Shown: positions 40,908 to 50,536, numbered from the stretch's first letter. The stretch is 64,000 nt of DNA from Butyrivibrio fibrisolvens (GCF_037113525.1 NZ_CP146963.1:4607139-4671138), one strand, 5' to 3'. Translations and numbers: made by a program. The notes: a model not told the origin generated them from the sequence alone.

Positions 40908-43900
40908 TTATTCAAAGCTATACACATTATCAGCTACTGCCATAGTCGAATCTCTGTGAGATACGATTATGATGGTCTTATCTCCTGCTGTTTCTTTGAG
41001 AGACTTAAGGATTATTCCTTCGTTTAAGCTGTCGAGGTTGCTGGTAGGTTCATCAAGAAGGACTATGTCTGCATCGTTAAGGAATGCTCTTGCTATTCCA
41101 ATTCTCTGACGCTCTCCGCCTGATAAGGTATCGCCAAGTTCTCCAACTTTGGTGTTGTACCCATCAGGAAGGCTCATGATGAATTCGTGGAGCGATGCTT
41201 TCTTGGCAGCATCCTCAACTTCTTCCATGGTTGCTGATGGCTTTGCTACTTTAATGTTTGCAGCTATTGTGTCATGGAAGATGTAGGTATCCTGAGTTAC
41301 GTAAGCTTCAAGGCTTCTTAAACTCTTTGTTCTTACTTCTTTTATGTCTTTGGATCTTTCTTTATCCTCAGCGTTTGGAAGAAGTGAATCAATTCGCTCT
41401 TTTAAGGTCATGCGCTTTTGCTTTTCAATCTTTTCAGCTTCAACGGCTGCTTTCTTTCTGGCTTCTTCTTTTTGACGAGCTAGTGCTCTTGATTTTTCAA
41501 GGAAAGCGTTCTCTCGCTCCTTTTGAACTCGTATCTTTTCCTTCTCAGCAGCCTGCATGGCTTTGAGCATTTCTATAGCAGACATCGGCTTTGGTGGTTC
41601 GGGTTCTTTAGGAGTATCATCGGCGCTTTCGGGCTCTGCTGTGGTGGTATCAGATTTTGATCCATTGCCCGATGTTGATTTATTGTCTGATGGAGTTTTA
41701 TTTCCTGCCTTATTGTTTGCTGATATTTTATTTTCTGAAACTGTATTTTCTTTAGAATCAGTATTGCCATCTTTTTTAGAAGAATCAGCTTTTTCTTCCT
41801 GTGAATCTGCTTTCTCTTTTTCCAAAGTAGTAGGATCCGTTTCATTTGCGATCATCCTTACGCTTCCGCTGTCAGCGTCCCAGAATCTCATAAGGAGTTT
41901 TAGAAGCGTTGACTTACCGCAGCCTGAAGGCCCGTGGATTCCGATGATTCTACCTTCAGGAAATCCTATGGTAAGGTCATTTAAAACAGGCTCTCCCTCG
42001 TAGGCAAAAGAAAGATTTTCTGTATAGATGTTCTCGACTTTGGGATAGAGCTTTTGGCCGCTTGTATTTTCCTTGACCACAGGAGCTTCTTCAAGTAGAG
42101 AAATGACTCTTTCGGCGCTGGCCAGTGTCTGATTGAGGTTATTGGACAGATTGGAAAGAGCTATTACTGGTCCAAAAGAACTCATAATTGCAACCACTGC
42201 TACCATCGTCTTACTAATGTTCTCAAAGTCATTGGCTCCCGCGATTAAGACTGCAAGAAGCATGATCCAGGTTGCGATCTGAATTGTCACGCCTGTTATA
42301 GCGCTAGTGTCACCCTGGTATCCTGAGAGAACCTTCTGGATAGCAGTAAGAGATGTGGATCTATCCTTGATCTCTTTTTGACGAGATTCTCCATTTCCAA
42401 ACTGGATCGTCTCATCAAGTCCTCTCATGCTTTCAAGAGCGTATGAATTAAGATCTCCAAAACGCTGCCTGTACTTCATGCCTATCTGGGCGCCGCGCTT
42501 TGAACTTATAACAGGGATCACAATACCTACACCTATATAGGAAAAAAGAGCTATGATTCCTGCTATAGGATAAATCGTCCATTCAAAAACGACCATGATG
42601 ATAGTCATGATGGCAGCGATCACTACAGGTGATATGGTGTGGGCATAAAACACTTCAAGAAGCTCTATGTCTGATGTCAGGATCGCGATTATGTTGCCCT
42701 TGTCATGGCCTTCGAGTTTGGCAGGGGACAGTTTTCTTAATGCTTTAAATACATTGTGTCTTATGATCGCAAGGAGCTTAAATGCTATGAAGTGGTTACA
42801 GTACTGCTCTCCATAGTGGAGCAAGCCTCTTAATACTGCCATTATCACAAGTGTCCATGCAGCAGCTTTGGTGAATGTTATAACAGAAGTACCACCTGCT
42901 ATAGCTGCGCTTCCTTTTAGAATCATAGCAGCTTTTATTGTAAGGAATATAGCGCATATAAATCCAAGTACGCCAAGCGTGATTGCAAGGAGCATAACTG
43001 GAAGAAGTGCCTTTATGAGGACTATTAGCTTTAACATCAGGCTGATAGCGCTTCGCCTTTTTTGTTCAGTTCCTTTATCAGAAGAGTTTTTTGAGTCAAT
43101 ACTAATAGAAACATTCTTATCATTATTAGTATTATCGCTGTTATTGGTATTATTTGTATCCTTTAATGCTCCGGGGATTACAGAATTGATTTCTTCTGTA
43201 GCACTAGTTTCTGTATTGTTTATCTCAATATTTTTTTCTTCAGAATTAGCCTTTTCTTTATCATTACTTAATTCTTCTTTTGTAATGACCTTTGCAGCTG
43301 CTCCTTCATCATTCGTGTTGGCTGCAATGACCTTGGAAGATTGTTGCGCCCCCGATTTATGAACCGGCATTTCATCAGTCTTACATTTTCCGCCGTTATA
43401 GTTCTCAAGTTTTTGTTGCGCATTATAAAGAAGTGAGTAGCTTCCAAAATGCCCCATAAGTTCCTTGTGGGTTCCGCTCTCTGCTATAACGCCGTCTTTT
43501 AACATAATGATTTTGTCTGCATCCTGAGCGTTAGCCAGCCTGTGGGTGATCATGATGACTGTATGATCTTTTGCGATCTCTTTTATTGTATTCAGAATTA
43601 TTTCTTCAGACTCGGCATCTATGTTGGATGTAGCTTCGTCGAATATGTAGATGTTGGTCTCATGAAGAAGAGCTCTGGCTATGGCAAGTCTTTGCCTTTG
43701 TCCACCAGATATGTTTGACGCACCTTCTGTCAAGTGGTAATCAAGTATGCTTTCATTGGTGACTTTCTTTGCATCAGAGTCATTTTTAACTTCTTTATCT
43801 GTAATATTGTTTTCATCGAATACTTGATCAGTTGTATCTGACTGATCTTTTAATGCTGATTCATTAAGCGCTGTCAGATTGACCTTTTTAAGAGCCTCAA

Positions 43901-45338
43901 GCATCTTTTCATCAGAAATATTCTCACCTGCTATGGCAAGATTTTCTCTGATAGTTCCCTTAAATAGAAAAGCCCCTGACGATACGAGAGTTATATTTTT
44001 AAACAGCTCATCTTCTTTGATGGTAGAAACTTCAACATCTCCGATCTTTAATGATCCGCTGTAGCTCTTTTGCCTGCCTATAAGAAGTGACGCTATGGTA
44101 CTCTTACCACTTCCGGACACGCCTGCGATAGCCGTGAAGCTTCCTTTGGAAATCTCCATGGACACGCCCTTAAGGACAGCCTTCTTTTCTTTTTGCCTAT
44201 TGATAAGCCCGATATCATCCGGATTGCCGGAGGGGCTAAGCGATGTATCAGTGGTATCAGCTTCTTCTAATTTACAATCCTTGTCGTAGGAAAAGAAAAC
44301 CTTGTCAAAGGTGATCGTTCCTGCTCCTTCAGGGAAGTCTTCCGTACCTTTTTCAGGCTCTTTAAGATCAAGCAGTGCAAAGATCTTGTCGCTTGCTGCC
44401 ATTCCGTTCATTGCAACATGAAAATATGAGCCAAGACGTCTCATCGGAAGGAAGAATTCTGCTGCGAGAAGTACTATGATAAGTGCGCCTGCAAGTGATA
44501 TATGTGATTTAGAATATTCTGATAGGGCGATGATTATGCCTACTGCTGCTCCGCCATATGCCATGATATCCATGACACTGGTAGAATTAAGCTGCATAGT
44601 CAGAACCTTCATCGTGATATTCCTAAAGTGCTCTGATTCTGCGTCCATCTTATCAGCAGCTTCTTTATCACTTTGATAGATTTTGAGAGTTGTAAGCCCC
44701 TGGATATTATCAAGGAAGCTATCACCAAGATTTGCATATATGCCCCAGTATTTGGAAAGAAGCTTTTTTGCAATTTTTTGAACTACTACTATTGATATTG
44801 GAATAAGCGGAACGAATATAAGAAGAATTGTTGCAGCCTTAAAACTTATAAAAGCGACAACAACAAAAAGAATCACAGGCGAAATCATCGCATAAAAAAG
44901 CTGCGACAGATACAGCCCAAAATAAGTTTCCAGCTGGTCTACACCATCTGTCATGAGCTGCGTTATCTCACCTGTTGAAACCTTCTCTCTATAGGAAGAT
45001 CCAAGAGACAGAAGTTTTGAATAAATCTTTTGCCTAAGTATACTTTTTACATCTGCACTCGCCATAAAAGCGCTTTCGTATTCCTTCTTATCAAAGAAGA
45101 ATCTAAGTCCTATACAGATAATGGCAGGAATTATATATTTGATATACGCCTTGGCGCTGATATCAACTTCGCTTCCTGATATTATTAGAGAACTTGATGT
45201 GACAACATCCGCTAGAATATTAGAAATGCAGATCACAATTACGATCTGACTTATAAGTGATAATACTTTCCATACAACTTGCTCTTTAATAAACTTAACA
45301 GCATCTGCCAAAAGTTCTATCAGTCTTTTCTTGATCAT
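40908..45338 (-). CDS. Fused double ABC exporter, CydDC-like
   Basis: One 1476-residue chain holds two complete exporter halves. TMD1 spans about 15-330 and NBD1 has Walker A GVSGSGKST (about 410) and NISGGQRQR (about 550). An Asn/Thr/Glu/Lys-rich linker follows (about 640-775). TMD2 is about 780-1070 and NBD2 has Walker A GPSGCGKST (about 1140) and LSGGERQR (about 1410). NBD2 is split after Walker A by about 180 residues of low-complexity charged sequence (KADSQEEKADSSKK onward, then Lys/Glu coiled-coil). The halves resemble CydD and CydC, exporters of thiols, but the assignment is uncertain. ATG 45338 has GGGGG 6 bases upstream; GTG 45353 is the alternative. Confidence 0.85.
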   Translation of the reverse strand: MIKKRLIELLADAVKFIKEQVVWKVLSLISQIVIVICISNILADVVTSSSLIISGSEVDISAKAYIKYIIPAIICIGLRFFFDKKEYESAFMASADVKSILRQKIYSKLLSLGSSYREKVSTGEITQLMTDGVDQLETYFGLYLSQLFYAMISPVILFVVVAFISFKAATILLIFVPLIPISIVVVQKIAKKLLSKYWGIYANLGDSFLDNIQGLTTLKIYQSDKEAADKMDAESEHFRNITMKVLTMQLNSTSVMDIMAYGGAAVGIIIALSEYSKSHISLAGALIIVLLAAEFFLPMRRLGSYFHVAMNGMAASDKIFALLDLKEPEKGTEDFPEGAGTITFDKVFFSYDKDCKLEEADTTDTSLSPSGNPDDIGLINRQKEKKAVLKGVSMEISKGSFTAIAGVSGSGKSTIASLLIGRQKSYSGSLKIGDVEVSTIKEDELFKNITLVSSGAFLFKGTIRENLAIAGENISDEKMLEALKKVNLTALNESALKDQSDTTDQVFDENNITDKEVKNDSDAKKVTNESILDYHLTEGASNISGGQRQRLAIARALLHETNIYIFDEATSNIDAESEEIILNTIKEIAKDHTVIMITHRLANAQDADKIIMLKDGVIAESGTHKELMGHFGSYSLLYNAQQKLENYNGGKCKTDEMPVHKSGAQQSSKVIAANTNDEGAAAKVITKEELSNDKEKANSEEKNIEINNTETSATEEINSVIPGALKDTNNTNNSDNTNNDKNVSISIDSKNSSDKGTEQKRRSAISLMLKLIVLIKALLPVMLLAITLGVLGFICAIFLTIKAAMILKGSAAIAGGTSVITFTKAAAWTLVIMAVLRGLLHYGEQYCNHFIAFKLLAIIRHNVFKALRKLSPAKLEGHDKGNIIAILTSDIELLEVFYAHTISPVVIAAIMTIIMVVFEWTIYPIAGIIALFSYIGVGIVIPVISSKRGAQIGMKYRQRFGDLNSYALESMRGLDETIQFGNGESRQKEIKDRSTSLTAIQKVLSGYQGDTSAITGVTIQIATWIMLLAVLIAGANDFENISKTMVAVVAIMSSFGPVIALSNLSNNLNQTLASAERVISLLEEAPVVKENTSGQKLYPKVENIYTENLSFAYEGEPVLNDLTIGFPEGRIIGIHGPSGCGKSTLLKLLMRFWDADSGSVRMIANETDPTTLEKEKADSQEEKADSSKKDGNTDSKENTVSENKISANNKAGNKTPSDNKSTSGNGSKSDTTTAEPESADDTPKEPEPPKPMSAIEMLKAMQAAEKEKIRVQKERENAFLEKSRALARQKEEARKKAAVEAEKIEKQKRMTLKERIDSLLPNAEDKERSKDIKEVRTKSLRSLEAYVTQDTYIFHDTIAANIKVAKPSATMEEVEDAAKKASLHEFIMSLPDGYNTKVGELGDTLSGGERQRIGIARAFLNDADIVLLDEPTSNLDSLNEGIILKSLKETAGDKTIIIVSHRDSTMAVADNVYSFE

Positions 45339-45559
45339 TTCAGTCCCCCACACCCTATTGATGACATATATATTTAATTCAAACTTCCGAATTTATATTG
45401 AAAATCCAATAGTTGCTTCTACTATGTTTTACTTATATAACGCTCTAAAAATAATAAGGCAATCTACTAATCTATCTATTCTACTGTGCGGTCACTTGAT
45501 TAAATGGGAAGTTTTAAAGATATATTAACCCTATAACATATATAATACCGATATTTTCT

Positions 45560-45765
45560 AGTGTTCGCAATTACAATAACTATTTAACTAAGCTTCTGCT
45601 TACAAATATACTCATGACTTTTTGTCACTTCGTTCCAAAAGTCATGTAAATAGGCCAATTGAGAACACCTTCGGTGCCTAGCCTATTTACCTACCGATTC
45701 ACTTTCTTACGCAATCCGCAGTAAATGCGGATTGCTGATTCAAAGTTGCGAAAACATATACTATA
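45560..45765. other. Multi-hairpin intergenic element, possible structured RNA
   Basis: Three hairpins stand in a row: CATGACTTTT with AAAAGTCATG (about 45612-45645), AAATAGGC with GCCTATTT (about 45646-45687) containing CACC-TTCG-GGTG-like pairing, and GCAATCCGC-AGTAAAT-GCGGATTGC (45720-45744). TTCGCAA at about 45563 and TTGCGAA at about 45754 could close the whole as an outer stem. No gene is present. It may be a non-coding RNA or another repeat family with one copy here. Confidence 0.45.
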
Positions 45766-45796
45766 TACCATTGTACATTTGCAATAACGATAGCTT

Positions 45797-46021
45797 GAAT
45801 CTTCCTGGGGGTGGTAGTTTATAAATGATTATTGAGTCTTTCAAAAGTATTCGTAAATTCAAGAGCGTAATAGCAATAATCTTATATTTTGTTTGGAATC
45901 CACATGTTTGAGCGAAGCGAGTTTGGATTCCAAAATATAAGATTATTGCTATGAAGCCTTGAATTAGAATACTTTTGACGACTCAATAACCATTTATAAA
46001 CTACCACCCCCAGGAAGATTC
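45797..46021. repeat. Long hairpin element, family A copy 2
   Basis: The 225-nt segment has outer arms CCTGGGGGTGG and CCACCCCCAGG, then GTTTATAAATG and CATTTATAAAC, AAATTCAAG and CTTGAATT. A long variable stem includes AGCAATAATCTTATATTTTG and CAAAATATAAGATTATTGCT. The apex TGAGCGAAGCGAGTTTGGAT is the same as in copy 1. The outermost and subapical stems differ from copy 1 but remain complementary within each copy. It lies about 100 nt past the phoH-like stop, in the gap before the ABC exporter. Confidence 0.85.
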
Positions 46022-46044
46022 CCCTATCCCCACCAACACAAAAT

Positions 46045-46070
46045 GCGCCCGCATCGTCAGACACGGGCGC
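46045..46070 (-). terminator. phoH-like gene terminator
   Basis: GCGCCCG pairs with CGGGCGC around 12 nt, followed on the minus strand by ATTTTGTG. It lies 51 nt after the stop. Confidence 0.7.
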
Positions 46071-46120
46071 GATTTGAAATGATCGAATGCTGCTACTCAG
46101 AGCAGTAAGTATTTACTTTT

Positions 46121-47500
46121 TTAGAGTCTCTTGATCGCATCCATTGCAAGCATGGAGCGTTCGCACTCTTCTGCAGACAACGTCAGCTGCCAGCAGTATG
46201 GACTGTTCTTCATGCATTTAGCTGCATAGGACAGACCGTTAGTTCTTTTATCAAGGAAAGGTTTATCAATCTGATTAGGATCTCCAAGAAGTATGATCTT
46301 GGTATCTTTACCTGCTCTTGTGATAATACCCTTTGCCTGATTAGGTGTCATGTTCTGTGCTTCATCGATTATGAGGTAGGTTTTGGCAATGGATCTTCCT
46401 CTTATGAAGTTCAGAGCTTCTGTCTGTATGATGCCACGATCGAAGATCTCTGCTATCTTGTCAGAGAGCTGTTCTTCATCTCCGTAGCGCTGCTCATCAT
46501 CTGAATCAAGGATCTGTTCCAGGTTATCGATTATGGGCCTCATGAGAGGTGCTATCTTTTCCTGCTCATCACCCGGAAGGAAACCTATGTCATCGTCAAA
46601 CTGAGCGTTGGGACGACATACTATGATCCTTCTGTATTCACCTGTTACGTTGTTGAATACCTTTTCAAGTCCGACTGCAAGTGAGTAGAAAGTCTTGGCT
46701 GTTCCTGCCATACCTTTTATGATGACAAGGGGTGCTTCCTGAGCACTTGCCATTAAGGCTTCCTGCATGAAGTACTGGCCTACGTTTCTTGGAGTAACTC
46801 CATAAGGTTTACACTTTTTATACTTAAGTGGTACAACCTTGCCTGCCCGTACTCGACCAAGCAGTGACTTTCTGTCAGACTGGTCAGGCTTTAATATTAC
46901 AAATTCATTTTCATGGAAAGTAAGTTCGATTCTATTTCCCTGTTCATCTGTATCATACAGACATTCAACAGGTATCCCGTCTTTTTTGAAACTATCGATT
47001 TCTTCTTCTGGAACGAATACCTCATTTCGTCCTGTGTAGAGTTCATCTTCATCTGTGATCTGCTCTGTTGTGAAGTCTTCGGCTTTTATACCAATTATAT
47101 GAGCTTTGATCCTCAGAAGAAGATCTTTGGTTACCAGAATTATCTGATCGCCTTTTTTCTTTTCATCCACAAGTCCTTTACAAACCTGGAGGATTCTGTT
47201 GTCTGCCTTGTCATCAGGCAGATCTTCCGGAAGTTCTACGCTTACACAGTTCTTTTCTACGCGAACGCTTCCGCCGCTTTTTAAATCAACCCCTTTCAGT
47301 AGATCTCCTGTCATCCTGAGATTTTCAAGATAACGAACTGCTGCTCTTGCATTAGCTCCTTTCTCACCATCTGCATTCTTGAGTCTGTCGAGCTCTTCGA
47401 GTACGACCAGTGGAAGGACGAGGTTATTGTCCTCGAAGCATTCCAACGCGTACGGAGCCTGAATCAGGACATTTGTGTCGATTACATAAGTCTTCTTCAT
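46121..47500 (-). CDS. PIN domain plus PhoH-like ATPase (YlaK type)
   Basis: Residues 1-140 are a PIN ribonuclease domain (YVIDTNVLIQAPYALECFED, VVLEELDRLK, and DNRIL with an acidic residue). Residues about 225-455 are a PhoH ATPase with Walker A GMAGTAKTF and LIIDEAQNMTPNQ. PIN-PhoH proteins act as ATP-dependent RNA helicase-nucleases in the systems studied. ATG 47500 has GGAGG 11 bases upstream; the frame extends to TTG 47518, which overlaps that site. Iteron-like sites lie upstream of its promoter. Confidence 0.9.
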   Translation of the reverse strand: MKKTYVIDTNVLIQAPYALECFEDNNLVLPLVVLEELDRLKNADGEKGANARAAVRYLENLRMTGDLLKGVDLKSGGSVRVEKNCVSVELPEDLPDDKADNRILQVCKGLVDEKKKGDQIILVTKDLLLRIKAHIIGIKAEDFTTEQITDEDELYTGRNEVFVPEEEIDSFKKDGIPVECLYDTDEQGNRIELTFHENEFVILKPDQSDRKSLLGRVRAGKVVPLKYKKCKPYGVTPRNVGQYFMQEALMASAQEAPLVIIKGMAGTAKTFYSLAVGLEKVFNNVTGEYRRIIVCRPNAQFDDDIGFLPGDEQEKIAPLMRPIIDNLEQILDSDDEQRYGDEEQLSDKIAEIFDRGIIQTEALNFIRGRSIAKTYLIIDEAQNMTPNQAKGIITRAGKDTKIILLGDPNQIDKPFLDKRTNGLSYAAKCMKNSPYCWQLTLSAEECERSMLAMDAIKRL

Positions 47501-47562
47501 ACGTGCAGATTCCTCCAATCTCCCTATTCTCAGAAGAAAAACGCCCCCTTGAAAAGCGCAAA

Positions 47563-47600
47563 AGGCATGACGCAGGAGAACCCTGCATCATGCCTTTGAC
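47563..47600 (-). promoter_or_regulatory. Leader hairpin upstream of the phoH-like gene
   Basis: AAAGGCATGA-C-GCAGG pairs with CCTGC-A-TCATGCCTTT. It lies between the promoter (47657-47685) and the start codon. On the minus strand TTTTGCGCTTTTC follows the stem, so it could act as an attenuator. Confidence 0.55.
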
Positions 47601-47656
47601 TGAAATTGCATTCTATTAGATAGATCTGCAAATGTTTTCTTCTTCACCATATTTTT

Positions 47657-47685
47657 ATTATAAACAATACTTTTATGTGTGACAA
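47657..47685 (-). promoter_or_regulatory. Promoter of the phoH-like gene
   Basis: TTGTCA (47680-47685) and TATAAT (47657-47662) are exactly 17 bp apart on the minus strand. Confidence 0.8.
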
Positions 47686-47725
47686 GCCGTTAATTTGTAT
47701 TTGGAATATTTTTTTACACTATATA

Positions 47726-47792
47726 TGGTGGTTTTTGGAATGCATTCCAATTTACACCACAAGTTAATAATATTCCAAAATTCACCAGTTCT
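47726..47792. repeat. Iteron-like sites away from the rep locus, cluster 1
   Basis: One inverted copy (read on minus: ATTCCAAAAACCACCATATA) faces a direct copy ATTCCAATTTACACCACAAG; a second direct copy is ATTCCAAAATTCACCAGTTC, 28 bp on. Each closely matches individual units of the 934-1875 array: TTCCAAAAACCACCAGAACT at 1750, TTCCATTTTTACACACAAGT at 1612, TTCCAAAATTCACCACCTCT at 1420. The head-to-head GGAATGCATTCC is the arrangement Rep_3 dimers usually use as operator. The site lies 40 bp upstream of the phoH-like promoter. Confidence 0.7.
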
Positions 47793-47850
47793 TTGCTTGT
47801 TACATAATTAAAATACTTTTAGAGGATAATTTGAAAAAATCTTTTCATAT

Positions 47851-47922
47851 AAAAACTTCGTACATATAAAAAATCATCTATATCCGAACTATCTACAAAT
47901 GATCTTTATATGTACGAAGTTT
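47851..47922 (-). terminator. Terminator of the zinc-ribbon protein gene
   Basis: AAACTTCGTACATATAAA pairs with TTTATATGTACGAAGTTT around about 32 nt. It lies 5 nt after the stop at 47927. Confidence 0.7.
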
Positions 47923-47926
47923 ATTT

Positions 47927-49684
47927 TTAGTATATATATGTACTTAGAGGAATTGAGGTTTCATACTTGTTGCCTACTTCATAATAGTAGGTACCATCAG
48001 CAATTTTCTCAACTTCATTTGTTTCAGCGCTGTAGTAATAAAGGGCTTTATCTTTAGTATAAACAGCGCCTTTGCCTGTGATCATTATGTTTTCAACCAT
48101 CGTCTCAACTCTTGAAAGATATTTGTCGTTATCTCTTATATAGATGTCATATATGCTTGAGCTGGTATCATAATCAAGCAAATTTACTAAAAAGAAATAT
48201 GCATTATCATCCATGACGGGGGTTGTTTTCACGTAAACAGATGTTTGGGAAGGAACGCTATGCATCATCAGCTTATAAGTACCGTCGCCTGATATATACA
48301 GGTTTCTTGTCTTTTCACCCGCAGCATAGAATAAATAATTGGTTGAATATGATCCGGATACACATGCGTTGTAAGCGACCATCTGGATGTTAGAAATTTC
48401 TTTCCCATATGCTACATCGCATAGATATACGCAGCTTACACTGTCTTCATTTAATGCCTGGATCAGGATCTTGCCTTCGTCTATTGCAACTTGTGCGTTT
48501 AGTACCTTGGTAAAAGGAGATTCAAATACTTCAGATGTGCCTGTTGTGTAATATTGGGTATCATTCTTCTTTTCATCATCAGGTTCATAATAATTAAAGA
48601 AAGTTACATATTCAGTAGTTGTTCTAGCAAGATCAATTTCGCCAAGTTCTGTTATCGTACCATTATCATATGAAAAAAGATCATACGTATAATCATCCTC
48701 GTAGTGCTCACCTTTTTTGGTATATGTAATATGTGTTATGTCATCTGTGAAATAGGTTTCATCAATATTATTTACATCTTCGTCTATTTTGGTGGTTTTA
48801 ATTCCATCATCAGTTATCTCGGACATACACATATCAAGACTATTTGTTTTATTATTAATATTTTTGGTATATACAAGCTTATTGTATTTTCCTACCGGAA
48901 TTGATGCATCATCATCGATAATACTAAGCTTTTGGGTAGCTGAATCGTAATGGTACACATCGTATCCGGAACCAATATACATACTGGTTGAACTTTTTTT
49001 CTTACCTTCTTTGAGGGTTAAAAGAATATGAGAGCTTCCATAGTTATAGATGCAGTTTACGTCTGATATGCCATCTATATCCATAAGATATTCGTTGCCG
49101 TAATCTGAATAGAAGTACAACTCTTCGTCAACATTCTGATACAGGACTCCATTATCTCTTCCGGATGGAACATAATATTCGCTGACATCTTTGGCTATCA
49201 GTGTGGATCTTTTTCTGGTCTCATCTGCATCACTTGTTATGTCTTCTGTCTTTACGCTATATAATGAACCGCAAACCTCGGTCTTTTTTTCTTCCATATC
49301 TGCTATGTAGAATATGGTCGATGTATCCGGGCTGAAAGTCGATAGATATATGAAAGAACACTCATCTACAAGTTCTTCGTCTTCTGTACCAAGCACATAT
49401 GGATCTGAATCATCCGTGATATCAGGATCAACATATATTACGCCATCAGTGCAATAGGTGATTCCATTTAAGTACTTATATTCGATTGAAGGCTTTTCTT
49501 CTTCATTGTGGGAGCTGTAAATTCTGTATCCGATAAAAGAGGCTAATATAACAAATGAAAGAACCAGAGCAAGAATAACTTTTTTAGCCTTGCCTTTGGT
49601 CTTCTTGATCTGTACAGGCTGGCCGCAATTCGGACAGAATTTGATGTTATCAGGTATTTCTCTTTGGCAGTTAGTGCAGTTCAT
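47927..49684 (-). CDS. Zinc-ribbon membrane protein with large outer domain
   Basis: Residues 1-24 form a zinc ribbon (MNCTNCQREIPDN, FCPNCG). A membrane helix follows (VILALVLSFVILASFIGYRI), then about 520 residues outside, rich in YxxD and Tyr/Ser beta-strand patterns that look like a beta-propeller or DUF5050-like repeats. The role is unknown; the layout resembles other zinc-ribbon/propeller sensors of Clostridia. ATG 49684 has GGAG 6 bases upstream and is preferred to ATG 49696. The LytTR gene lies just upstream, 48 nt away, and is likely to be co-transcribed. Confidence 0.75.
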   Translation of the reverse strand: MNCTNCQREIPDNIKFCPNCGQPVQIKKTKGKAKKVILALVLSFVILASFIGYRIYSSHNEEEKPSIEYKYLNGITYCTDGVIYVDPDITDDSDPYVLGTEDEELVDECSFIYLSTFSPDTSTIFYIADMEEKKTEVCGSLYSVKTEDITSDADETRKRSTLIAKDVSEYYVPSGRDNGVLYQNVDEELYFYSDYGNEYLMDIDGISDVNCIYNYGSSHILLTLKEGKKKSSTSMYIGSGYDVYHYDSATQKLSIIDDDASIPVGKYNKLVYTKNINNKTNSLDMCMSEITDDGIKTTKIDEDVNNIDETYFTDDITHITYTKKGEHYEDDYTYDLFSYDNGTITELGEIDLARTTTEYVTFFNYYEPDDEKKNDTQYYTTGTSEVFESPFTKVLNAQVAIDEGKILIQALNEDSVSCVYLCDVAYGKEISNIQMVAYNACVSGSYSTNYLFYAAGEKTRNLYISGDGTYKLMMHSVPSQTSVYVKTTPVMDDNAYFFLVNLLDYDTSSSIYDIYIRDNDKYLSRVETMVENIMITGKGAVYTKDKALYYYSAETNEVEKIADGTYYYEVGNKYETSIPLSTYIY

Positions 49685-49732
49685 GTGAGTCTCCATGCTG
49701 CTAGTTACGTATGCAGCTTATGACGATAAAAT

Positions 49733-50536
49733 TTAGCACGCCATGGCATTTTTTAAAAATACGTCGCAGGCGCTTTGTATTTCATTTAATTTGTCTCTTG
49801 AAGCTTTAACGGTATATTCATAATTGCCTGATGATAACTGGACTTCTAAATTATTGATATTATATCCTACGATCAGGCTTTTGTTGATAAGTGCATCTCT
49901 TCTACACCTGTATAACATTGTAGCAAAAATCTCTTCGATTTCGGAAATACTTAAACTGGAAAAATACTCTCCTCTGGTTGTCAGGATTTTTTGAAGGCGT
50001 TTTCCGGATGACTTATCAGTTTCAATGCTTATTATTTCTTCACCGCTTATAAGAGTAATATTATTTCTATCCAGCTTTGACTGAATGCTTTTTCGATGAT
50101 CTTTAAGTTCGTCCGGCTGATAGCTGTCCAGATACTCTTTTATGTTGTTCATCGCAATTTCTATATCGATTATTACTTTAAGCGCAGTTTTTGAATCTAT
50201 ATCTATTGTGACCAGAAGTTCTGGGAAAAGACCTGGTCTGAAAAATAAATTATGATCAATTTTGGAATATGCAAATAAAAGCATAGGGAGATGAGGAAAG
50301 TCCTTCTTTATATTCTTGTATATTTCAAGCTCCTTCTCATCTTCCAAATAAAAGCAGCAATAATCAACTCTGGTAGTTGGTTCGTTAAGGCTCTTGTAGA
50401 TTCCTAACATATTATTACATACTTCAAGTTCATATGTTGAATTATACCTAAAACTGACATATGGTAAAGCAATTTTTTTCAGGAATTTTTGCAGATCATG
50501 ATCGCGAGTATAAAGCAGAATCTTATTTTTCCCCAT
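49733..50536 (-). CDS. LytTR-type DNA-binding protein with degenerate receiver-like N-terminus
   Basis: Residues about 165-260 match a LytTR domain: LISGEEIISIETDKSSGKRL, then TTRGEYFSSLSISEIEEIF and LYRCRRDALINKSLIVGYN. Residues 1-125 look like a receiver fold (KILLYTRDHDLQKFL, FPHLPMLLFAYS) but the acidic pocket and phosphoacceptor Asp are not evident. LytTR proteins usually control surface or peptide-signalling genes. Without a kinase nearby it may be phosphorylation-independent. The adjacent zinc-ribbon membrane protein could be its target or sensor. Confidence 0.75.
   Translation of the reverse strand: MGKNKILLYTRDHDLQKFLKKIALPYVSFRYNSTYELEVCNNMLGIYKSLNEPTTRVDYCCFYLEDEKELEIYKNIKKDFPHLPMLLFAYSKIDHNLFFRPGLFPELLVTIDIDSKTALKVIIDIEIAMNNIKEYLDSYQPDELKDHRKSIQSKLDRNNITLISGEEIISIETDKSSGKRLQKILTTRGEYFSSLSISEIEEIFATMLYRCRRDALINKSLIVGYNINNLEVQLSSGNYEYTVKASRDKLNEIQSACDVFLKNAMAC

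Noticed and set aside
45331..45528. 65-codon plus-strand frame before the ABC exporter
   Set aside because: No ribosome-binding site, overlaps the exporter start on the other strand, and the composition is that of AT-rich spacer.
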